Source: Echinarachnius parma
Lineage: Eukaryota > Echinodermata > Echinoidea > Clypeasteroida > Echinarachniidae
Assembly: GCA_037951105.1 (NCBI GenBank)
Contig: JBAMJV010008004.1
Location: 1-64,000, forward strand
DNA length: 64,000 nt
Direction: 5' to 3'
The notes below the pieces were generated by a model, which made no database searches, was not told the DNA's origin, and saw only the letters and a program-made list of their open reading frames with translations. A program made the position numbers and the translations under genes. Below, piece after piece: positions 47,901-59,900 of this stretch (positions are counted from its first letter, which is position 1; each line of letters begins with the position of its first letter).

Positions 47901-50900
47901 AATACTTGTGGGGCCCCACATTTATTACAAATGGTTACGTTTATGGATATTTCAGCCGTTTCTGAACCGAATTTGATAAAATAAAGTTTATTCTGTCATT
48001 AAAATATTATGCTCTTTCAAATTTGACACTTAGTTTGTCATTATCTCACAAAAAAGTATTATGTGTAGCGCCCTCTCTACCAAAACTCAACTATCACTTT
48101 AAAGTTCAACACTCAGTTCAAAGTACATGGCATTCTTGATTTTATCCTAAGATATAGCCATTTTCCCGATAATATTTCGGAAGTTTGCATATCTCGATAG
48201 AAACTAGAGAAATTGCTTAACAATATGATACTAAAATTTCCATTTCGTCCCTGAGGTAATTTTTTGACCTTTTCAGGCCATTTACGCAAAATCGTGAATG
48301 TGACGAAGTTCCTGGTTTTGCCAGAGCCGGTCTCATTTATGTCAGTTATCATCACCTATTGCTCATTGATTATTAAATCATCGAACCGCGTTCAGGAACG
48401 GTTTTTAACTATGACTATAATAAGGGAGACGTTGGATTAAGCTACCATATAAAGCCAAACAACATGGTACAAAATAAATGTGAAAGCTTAAATTGCTTTT
48501 AGTTGAATTTGACCAAATGTATGGATCAATTTAATGAAATAAAGATATGATAATAGGGGAAGAAAGAAAGAGGTAAGATGAGAGTGGAGGGAAGGTGGTG
48601 GATGAAATACGAAATAAATGGGGAGAGAAGGGGACGAAGTGGCTCAAGATGAATCGGTCTACTACGGTAAGTACCGCCATTAATGATACATTCTAGAGAG
48701 AAGGAACATGGAAGGAATATATAGAAAGAGAGAGATAGATAATGAAGAGCTTTCTTCCAAAAAGCGCTATATCCACTTTTTCAACTTTCGAGGAAAACAG
48801 GTTTCTTTGTACACGTGCCTATGGGAATATGAAAATTGAACTTTCTATAATGTGATTTTGAGTGAGTAATTTGTCGTAAAATGTGGATTCCTAGATAGCT
48901 ACGTAGCTTATAAATGTAGAAATAAACTCAATTTTTATGGAAAGTGGATTTAGCGCATTTTGGAACTGAGCTCTATATGGAAGGGGGCGGTGGGTGAGAG
49001 ACGAACGTATTGGTGAAGAGAAGAGGACGACACATACTTATGGCATGGATGGCGCAGGATGGTTCCGGCCTAACTAGACAAGTTCCACCAGGAATGGTTA
49101 GGGATGTTCAACATAAAGGGGTTAAATAGGGGGAGGGAGAATTAGGAGGTGGTGGGGGTAGATATTCTATGGGAGCGTGGAAGAGGAGCGGGGGGGGGGG
49201 GGGGAGAGAGAGAGAGTAGAGAACGGACTATTATTATTTTATACATTCCAACATAGCCATGATAGAGGAAACTAACTAGCAATACATTGAATAAATAATG
49301 AGCACCAATCTAGCAATCAGGAGGTCTCGGGTTCGATTATCGGTGGCGGAACTCAATATTCTTTGCTAATATTCCCATAATCATTCTTTTAAAGAGGATC
49401 GTTATTAATATTAACGTAACGAGAAAGAGGGGGGGGGGGGGGGCAGATAGAGGTAGCACAAAATAGGATGAAGAGAGATAGGGAGAGGGGAGGGGTGGTG
49501 AATTATCATTCTTTGATTAAAGTAGGAAAGTTGTCGAGGTAATATACGGGGCGACGTGGTAGATGTGCAAGGTCATTAATGCGGAAAGATAATGTAACTG
49601 GAAAGCACAAAGCATCCAGACAAACATAATTACAATGGGTGAAATAATATATAAAACACCATTCATTGCAATGAAAATAGATGTTTAGTAATTGTATCTC
49701 GTAATTGTTTGGGTGGAGCTTAAAATGTGATTGATGTTTTGTTATCTTATCTTTATATCATATTTCATAGCAGATTTTATAGATTTTGTATAACGGTGAG
49801 AAAATAAAACACAATACATTTATCCGCGTGAGTAGAGTAGCCTACAATTGCATGATTGGAGCTCGACAAAGACGACGCAGATGTCATTATTATGTTGCCT
49901 CCGGGCCCGACAGTACTAACTGGGAAGCGCGCCATTATCATCAGTTCCATATTATGACTCTTCCTTTTAAATATTTAGGATATGAACTATCCCCTACATT
50001 TAAGGGACCGAACTGGACCACAAATCATGAATGAACTCGAGATCATACACGTGTGAATCTGAGTTCATGGAAACGAGTTCATTGTGCTTCTACACTACAT
50101 AGACACACGCCATTTCCAGCTGTATATTATATTTTCAGTAACCAAAATAAAACCCTTTAAATGGATCGAGTAACTGTTATGACATGACTGTGCACAAAGT
50201 GAAAAATAATTGGTACAATGTGAAGTTGTGATCTGAAATGTCCACTGAGTAATGTGTGAAAGTTTCACGTTAAATGGATATTACAATGGCTATAAAGTTA
50301 AAGCGAAAATGCAAAGTGATATTTGATAACTTTTCACAAAGTTATTACTTGCCAGTGGTTAATTAAACATCCATAAACTTCAATCATCAATATTTTATAA
50401 ATCAATAAAGAAAAATTTAAAAAACAGAAACATGTTCCATGCTTCTAATCGGTAATATTAATACAATTAGGTAAATTTTGGGGATTTGGACAATGTTACT
50501 ATATGTAGTAACAAAGTTAACATAATATGTAAATATATTATATGACTATACCTTTATGTACAAGAATATCCAAGGATTATCCAAGGATTCAAACGGCTAG
50601 TTATAGGCTCGTTCTATCGACCACCAAAGTCTGACCCTACAAATCTTCAGGAACTTGAAAGGTCACTAGCTAACATGTATGCTAGATTCAAAGAGACCGT
50701 TGTTATTCTGGGGGTCGACTTCAATCTGGCAGACATTGATTGGACTAACAGAGTGGTAAAACCATACGCTACAGAAGCAACAAAATGCGCCCTGCTACTA
50801 GATATCTGCAATGACTTTTTCCTTGATCAACTGGTTACTGAGCCGACTAGAATATCTGGAAATACAAAGAACATCTTAGACTTGGTTCTAACAAGTCACC

Positions 50901-53900
50901 CTGGTCACATCACCAACTATGAAGTCACAGCAGGCATTAGCGACCATGATGCAGTTACTTTCCTGCTCAACTCTACGCCAAAGCGGACAAAGAAGATGCC
51001 AAGGAACATCTACCTCTTCAGTAAAGCTAATATCCCCAATCTGCAGTCTGCAATCGATACATGGCAGCAGGACTTTCTCAGCAGTAATTTCTGAAGAGTT
51101 TCGCCAAGGATCTAGCACCAGTTTTGTGTTTCATCTTCCAGCAGTCACTGAACACTGGACAAGTACCATCAGACTGGCGCCTGGCGAACATCACACCAAT
51201 TTTTAAAAAGGGAGACAAAAGCACCCCTTCAAACTATCGTCCTGTTTCCGTAACATCGATATGCAGTAAGTTGATAGAACATATCATCTTCAGTCAGATA
51301 ATGCACCACTACGATACCAACAACGTACTACACGACTCTCAACATGGTTTCCGAGCAGGCCGCTCATGTGAGACCCAGTTAATTATGACAGCCGAAGATC
51401 TGGCACGTTCACTGGACCAAAAAGACCAGGTTGATGCGATTGCTCTGGATTTTTCGAAAGCTTTCGACCGTGTCCCCCATGAGCGCCTCTTACTCAAACT
51501 CAGACACTACGGCATCCGAGGCGAACTACAGCAATGGATCAGATCATTCCTCACAGACCGATCCCAGCGGGTGGTTGTAGATGGACAAGCATCTGACACG
51601 ATCCATGTGTCATCTGGTGTTCCCCAAGGAACGGTACTGGGCCACCTATTGTTCATCACATTTATAAATGACATCTCCCGTGGTATCACGTCCAAGCTAA
51701 GGCAGTTTGCAGATGACTGTCTCATATACAGTCATATTCATCTCGGACCACCATGCGCTTCAGCGGGACCTTGACCGCCTTCATCAATGGTCTCTTACCT
51801 GGCAGATGAAATTCAACAAAGAGAAATGTCATCTTCTACGGTTCTCACTCCGCCGAAACAACATTGAAGGCAATTACCTACTGGGCAATACTCAACTTAC
51901 AGCAGTTCAAAACTACAAATACCTGGGTCTTACCTTTTCTCACAACCTATCCTGGCAAAAACACATTGATGGAATTGCATCGAAATCCAACCAAATGCTC
52001 GGGCTTATCAATAGGAATCTACGACGTTCTTCCCAGAAGATCCGACAACAAGCCTTCTTCTCCCTGGTTAGACCTCGCTTGGAATATTGTGCAACAGTCT
52101 GGAATCCATCTACAAAGAAGAGCATCTCAAAGATTGAAGCTGTACAGAGGCGAGCAGCAAGATTCGTTCTTCAACAAAACCGCCATTCTGAGAGTGTGTC
52201 TGCTATGATTCAACAACTTCAATGGAGTACACTGGAAAGACGCAGACACATCTCCTGCCTTAGCCTCCTCTACAAAATTCAGAATGGCATGGTAGCAATT
52301 ACACCTGACCAACTCCTCACACCAATGGCCCCAAGCATCACCAGACAATACCACCCAAATAAGCTCAAGCATATACATACTCGAACTCAGCTTTATCAGA
52401 ACTCCTACTTCCCACAAACTGTAACAGCATGGAATGCGCTCCCCAATAATATCTTGGCTTCTACATCACTAGGAGCCTTTGCGGGAGCAGTTGCCTCAAT
52501 CGGCAATTAATGGGACACCTCACCGGCTCCCCTCGACTCTACGTCCTGACTGATGGACCCTGTCAAGTACCCAAGTAGTAGTAGAAGAGTAACAAATCTT
52601 TACACTTTTAACCTCTGAGCTCGATTAGATGTTGTCGCTTTTCGAAGTAATATGTATGACAAGTCATTGTGACGTCATTATATAAAACTTTGGTTGCGCG
52701 TATTATTTGTTAAAATCGCGCGCGTACGCGCAAACTTTGATAACAAAATTACTTCCAGCATGAGACATAACTCCTGCAATCGATAACATCGTTATACGTT
52801 TGTGCCGTATGTCTAAACTAACATTCTCCTGTATCGATATATCGCGGCTCTGAGGGGTGAGACTAAAGAGCTGTATATAGGAAAATGGGTGAGACATTCC
52901 GTGTAAAATTGAAACCACGTGACTTTGTTAAGCCAATCAGTGACTCGTATTTGACTTAGCCATATAACATATAAATGTATGAAACACAGTTATGTCTCAA
53001 ATCACCCCGGTACCCCACCATGCCCACTGTCCAAAAAAACATCGGTTTGTCATCATGTTATTATTAACTTTTATCTAATGGTCTACTTTGTTGAATTTCA
53101 AACAAAAATGATACACTCGCATTTTTGTTTTCGTCTTAGAATATGGAATAGAAAACCATTGATCTTTTTAATGGATTGTGGTTCGGTTAAACAACTTACA
53201 CAATTCCAGCATTTTGGGATAATTATTTGAAATGTGTCATTTTATTCTTTAAAAAAGTCAATAAAAAAACAAATTATGATGTTTATTTGTTATAATTATA
53301 ATGAATTTTAAACACGCAAGCTTTGTATTATATCTGATTACCATTTTTTCACAATTAGCTGGAAATCATGAATGAAAGCATGGTTTAGAAGCGTCATATA
53401 TGACGCCATTTAAAATCACAATTTATATAGACCCCTGTTTTTATAGAAGATAAAGTGAAACTATTTCATCTTGTGAACAACTGATGTCTTCCGCGACACA
53501 ATCAGTGCAAACAAAACATTTTCTGAACTCAAAATATATTTATATATACTAATTAACAACATACATTTGCATTTGCGTGGATGTGGTGTGGCAACATTGG
53601 TAGAGCGCGCGCTTTCCAATCGTGAGATCCCGGGTTCGAACCCTGCCCACCGCATTTGTCCTTCGGCAAGACAATTCATCCACTATTGCTGCTCTCTACC
53701 CAGGTGTATAAATGGGGACCGGTAGGAGGTGAAAGCCTTTATGTGAACGATCTTCTTGAGCCCACTGAGCGCTTGGAAGGAATAATCCCAGGGAGTGGAG
53801 ATGGTGCACACAATGTGTGCTGGTTCGCATTGTATCCTATGACCGGGGTAATAATAAAATTGTAAAGCGCTTAGGGATGATTATCAATCGTGATAAGCGC

Positions 53901-56900
53901 TATATAAAAATTGGATATTATTATTATTATTATTATTTAGTAGTAGTTTCAGTGGCTGCTTCCTTCATGTCGTTGTTCAGATTCCACAATTCAACACACA
54001 TCACTACGGGGACCGATCATTCAGCGTAACTGCACCCACTCTCTGGAATAATCTATCCCATCACATTCGATCTATGACCTCGTTGGACTCATCATATATA
54101 CAATAATATTCTCTTTAATGTGTAAATTGTCTAATCTCTGTCGAGTAGACAATATGAATTGATTTATATATGTTCTTGTTTTAAATTGATAAAGGCTTAT
54201 GACGTTTTACGGTCTAGCTTGTTTTTAAATTATTATACTTAATCTGAGAATAAGATAATATTATGTGAACTACTAAGTTAATTAATATGTCACTTTCTAG
54301 TGGTCAGTTCCCATCTGAATTAAAATAGCCTTGGTTCAACCACTTTTGAAGAAACCTGGTCTAGAGCCTAGTTTTAGTAACCTTAGACCAATTAGTAATT
54401 TGCCTCTAAGTTAGTTGAGGGTGCTGCCACTCAACAAATTTTGCAACACCTCGTGAGTCATTCACTTTTCCCACCTACCCAATCTGCATACAGACAATAC
54501 CACAGTACTGAGACTACTCTATACTTAGAATAAAAAAATTATCTTCTGATGGCCATGGACCAGCAAAAAGTAAATTTGTGCCGCATTTGACACTATTGAT
54601 CATAGCACATTGTTGAATACACTCCAAAGATCTTTTGGTATAGACGATATTGTTTTGTTATGGATTAAATCATATCTTAGTGATAGATAGCAAAGTATAC
54701 AAATTCATGAAGTTGTTTCTGATGAAATTGCCGTCCCTCATGGTGTGCCTCAAGGTTCACGCCTCGGCCCCTTACTTTTTACACTCTACATGAGTAATTT
54801 GATTGGCCTAAGAAGCATTTTCAAACTGTAAATTGTCACTGTTATGCGGATGATACACAATATTTGTCTCTTTTGCACCAAGCGATATTGAGACGCAAGG
54901 TAGTATTCTAGTTTTGGAAAATTGTATTAAATTTATAAGATCTTGGATGCTTCACAATAAATTAAAGTTGAACGACAGTAAAACAGAATTTTGTATTGTT
55001 GGAACACCCAGACAGGTTTCAAAATTAAACATTAGTGACATTAATGTTGGAAATTCTGTCGTTAGTCTATCTAACAAGGTGATAAATTTAGGTGTGTGGT
55101 TTGATACAGGTCTGAGCATGGAAAAACATATTTCAAATACATGCAAATCTGCCTTTTTTATGATATATAATATTCGTCGTATACGAAAATACTTCGATCA
55201 GAAAAGTGCCGAAACACTTATACATGCATTTATAAGTAGTAAAATTGATTATTGTAATAGTTTGCCTGATACACAATTAATGAAACTGCAGCGGGTACAA
55301 AATGCATGTGCCAGACTTGTTTGTAACTCGTCAAAGTTTTGTCATATCACTCCTTTGTTGAAAACATTACATTGGTTGCCTGTTAAACAACGTATTATTT
55401 TTAAAGTTTTGCTGATTGTGCATTATAAAGCAATGCATGGTCAAGCCCCAAGTTATATAATTGAATTACTTTCGTTGCAATCACATTCTCATTATAATTT
55501 GAGAAGCTCACGTGATACACCTCTTGGAGTTACCCAAATTTTCTGCCAAAACAAAGATAACTTTGGGAGATCATGCATTTGTTTGTGTCGCCCCAAAACT
55601 ATGGAACAGTTTACCATTTTATTTGAGAAAATTGAAACTATTGATACATTTAAGTCTACGTTAAAAACTCATTTGTTTAAGCAGGCCTTTCCATAAGATT
55701 GTTTGTTTGTACGTTCTGGTTCTTGTACGTTTGTTTTTGTTCACTTAAAAAGGAGCTTTTTTTAATCTATTTTTTTAAGCGCAGTAGAGTATATATTCAT
55801 AGTAGCTGCGCTATACAAATGTTCGTATTGTTATTATTATTATTATAACGTGTAATTGTAAATAATTTAAGATGTAATGTATTTTTAAATTTGTATTTAC
55901 AAACTGTATTTTTACAATGTGTGCACAATATATATGTGATTCATATGCAATTCGAATTTCAAACTACGAAACATGAAACCCATAAGTACCATTATATCTT
56001 TCGATCTTTCGAGCCAAAACCAATTCAGTGGTGATGGACTTTGTACAGACTTTTATAATATTATGACAAGTATATACTTAGACTGATATGTCTCCCCTTT
56101 CAACTACAAGAATTGGGCAAAATTGGACAGTATGTTGCCCAACACTGGGCAACATACTGTCCACACAACTATTAGTTAAAATCTGCCCAACTGATGTTCA
56201 CTTGAAGGCTCAATTGGGTAATAATTGCCCAGAATTATGAATATTTTTAACCAACCAACAATTACCCAACTAAATTTACCCAACATTTTAAGAGTGTAAC
56301 ATGACTAATGTTTTTAGCATTACAGTAAAGTTACCATTATTTTAACCCAAACACGTACAGTTTTGTTCAATAAAAAAAACCGCACCAGAAAGGACAATAA
56401 TACATGCATATCACAAGTAAGGGTTAACAAATACATTTTTTGTTCAATGGAGATATCATCATATATGTGGGGACAAGTCGTCGGGTATATAATTAGACTG
56501 ACTCGCCCTTACAACTAACATGACTTATGGTTTATTTTAACAGAGAAGTTACCAGTAAACCTAAACCCGTACGGTTGTGTTCAATACAAAAAAAACATCC
56601 CCAGAAAGGACAATAACACATAACACATGCATATCGTACTTTGTTTTGTTCAATGCAGATATCATCCGATGCCAGATCTGCGGGGACAAGGCGTCGGGTA
56701 TGCACTACGGGGTGTACTCTTGTGAGGGATGTAAGGTAAGTTTGCAGGGTCAACATAATGATTTCAGTCATTCATTAATGATTTAATAGTTTTGTTATGA
56801 ACGCGAAAGCCGCGCCAGTTAAAAGTCGGTACGCCTTTGGATGATACTAAACACAATGATGCATTTCAATATGAAGGTATATTTTAAAAATGATTTTACA

Positions 56901-59900
56901 AGTTTCACATTATTATTTCCTTTTAAATTAAAAAAAAACATTTCATGAGGTTCAATTGCTAATGTATCAAATTGACAACAATTGATGTATTGCGCTTTGG
57001 AACGAAACTCTAAAAATAATATTTGTAACATAGTTATTTATCAATAATTTGTTTATGTTTATGTATTCATTAATCATGCAAATGTATGTATTTGTATTTA
57101 TATTAAATAATGTATATATAATTCATGTATTGTTTTACTATTTGTTTTATTTATTCATTTGTTTATTTATTTATTTTTTTATTCATTTAGTCATTCATTC
57201 ATTCATGCATTCATTCATTCATTTACCGTACTTATATAATTAATTCAAATAATGAACTTATTTATTTATTAATAATAATACAATGTATTTTTATATTTAT
57301 TCAACATGGTAGCCCCATCAACGATCATGTACTATTTGCTAGGGTTGGGGTCCCGTAATGATTACATGTTACATTTCCTTAAATTTAGCCGTGTGGAGGT
57401 ATAGCAGCTGCCAATCTCAATATTATATACAATATAAATCATATTCGCGCGAAAACATATATACGTAGAACCGGACCCCAAGTTATTTTGTTTACAGTGG
57501 CAGGCTTGGAAGGTATTCTGAGCGCGGGTAAATTTGTACTGCAAGTGTTGATTTGAATGAAGCGTGTTGATTCTCTATTTTGAATCATTATAATCACGCA
57601 CAAATGGGGTTCTTTCTTTTTGAGGCAAGTTCTGAATAGTTAAAGGGACTAATACATAACTTACGGGGAAGCGCTACAAGATTTATATACTACTTCTATG
57701 GTTACAACCTTAGCGCAATTTTATACTCGAATAATCAAATGCGCAAAAATAATCAAATGCGCAAAATAATTATGAATTAAAGTTATACTACAGTAATTTA
57801 GAGGGCGCTTCAATAAGAAATGATTCATTTGTGAGGTAATGGACAACTAAGTGTAATATGTGGAAGAGCATATGGTTTTAAAGATAAAACAATCTTTATT
57901 TGATCAGATTCGGTTCAGAAAGAGCTAAAATAAAATAAATATATCTGATTGAAATAAATTTTGGACTCACATTTATTCAACAATAAAAACAAAATTATAT
58001 AATGCCTACACTTTTTTGAAAATATACCAAATATGTTTTAATAGTTGTGAATGATCACTCTATTCATTATTAACTAAACATATATTCACAATTTTGTAAA
58101 ATAACAAATGGTTAAAATCAATATGTTTTTAGAAAGCGCCCTCTTGTGTTTTAACGGCTGTTTTTCATTTTATGATGACAGCATTTTAACTTAGCCTTTT
58201 GGGCATGATGGAATAATAACTAGTCTATAATTATGTGGTGCAAGTTTTGGTTACTGACATTCAGTTTGACAAAAAGTAATCAAAAACTGTACTTTCCCTT
58301 TAACATGTTTAAGCGTGTCATTTGCACCAATCTCGTGGTTTTCATTACAAGTACACATCATCGTTGTTGAAACCAAGTGCGCTCCTTCCAAAGCGCCCTC
58401 TTCAACATGATGACTTCCACACTTTAAAGGGGTAGTTTAGTTTTGGTAGAGAGGGCGTTGCATATCACAATTTTTCTGTGAGATAATGAAAAACTGAGTA
58501 TCGAATTTGAGAGAACATGCAATTTTAATGGCAGTATAAACTTTATTTGGTCAAAATCGGTCCAGAAACGGCTGAAATATCAATAAATATATTTGATCTT
58601 ATAATTATTTGGGGCCCAAATAATTAAATGATTTTTTTCAAAAAAGAACCTCTTGTGTTTTAACGGCTGTTTTTCATTTTATGATGACAGCATTTTAACT
58701 TAGCCTTTTGGGCATGATGGAATAATAACTAATAGTCTATAATTGTGTGGTGCAAGTTTTGTTTCCTATTCCATCATGCCCAAAAGGCTAAGTTAAAATG
58801 CTGTCATCATAAAATGAAAAACAGCCGTTAATACCTCAGTCACATTTGACACGGCGGCCGTACGGTCTAAAATTTCTACGGCCAATTACAAAAATAGGGC
58901 CGCCGTAGAATTTCTACGGTCACATGCATTAGCAGTCACATTTGCACGGCCGCCGCACGGCGTATCTTTAATTTGTGGAGACAGAAAATCTGCGGCTGCC
59001 GTACGGCCTTTGAAGTGATGACGCACGGTCGCCTTAGGGCGTCCCTGCGGTTGCCGTATGTTATTTGAACAAATATCAAGGCAGACGCAAGGCGCCCGCA
59101 AGGCGCCCACAAGGCGACCGCAAGGCGGCCGCAGGGGGGCCATACGGCAACCGTGCGGCCAGACTGACGCTAAAGCTACACCCCTAGAGTATAGGAGTGG
59201 TAGCCACATGTGGCGTGGATAATCGGAACAACATATTACGCAATATAGCGGAGACCTCAACAAACGGGTCGGGGCACTTCCCAAAATAGCGCACAACATA
59301 AAACAAAAAACACTACATATAACCAAAATGACTGTTCATAGTATTGTATTTCATTGAAAAAACACATCTGATGGACGTTATAACTGTTTTTCATTATTTT
59401 GGTAAGTGCCCCTTCTTTTTGGGGGCCATCCTGTATAGTTTGAAGAGTGCCATCAACCACTAATAATACCAACATACATACATCAGGGAATTTCGCAAGA
59501 AATTGTACAACAGTCAACACGTTTTGCACCATGCCTCCCAAGAATAGAGAGAAGGGGAAGGGTGGGAAGGCCAAGAAAAAGACCAATCCAGTCCCAGAGG
59601 AGGAGCAGCCATCCGCGGAGGAGGTAGAGACACAGGACCATGAGCCTGGTACGCTGGAGGATGAGGATGAATCCCCAGCTCTGCCACGGGGGCCGTACGG
59701 ATGGCGTGAGGCGAGCCTACGGGAGCCTTGCGTGGTCCTTGCGTTGCCCGCAGGGTGTGACACACACCGCAAGGCACCGCATCGTACGGGGACAGTTAGG
59801 CCACCGTACGGCGCGCGTAAGGCTGCCCTACGACGCCCGTATAATTCCTGTGGCCGACGCAATTTGTTGGGGATCTGCAAAAGTCAAAAGTAATTCATAG

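Larger units (their letters stand above)
47223..48500. mobile_element. Degenerate family B copy split by element C
   Basis: Left part TGACATTTGAGACTTC through AAAGAACACTG matches family B. After element C, AAGCCAAACAACATGGTA and ATGTGAAAGCTT match the B interior. Ends are blurred. Confidence 0.5.

Noticed and set aside
53582-53656. tRNA gene
   Set aside because: Both promoter boxes are present, but the acceptor stem does not pair well and a SINE body and ATT tail follow directly.
57120-57235. Repeat array of interest (TTTA/ATTC)
   Set aside because: Ordinary simple-sequence DNA in an intron; no further structure.
59257-59880. 207-codon minus-strand frame in the GC-rich element
   Set aside because: GC-rich, repeat-driven composition (CCGTACGG motifs) with no domain; opposite-strand shadow of the element.
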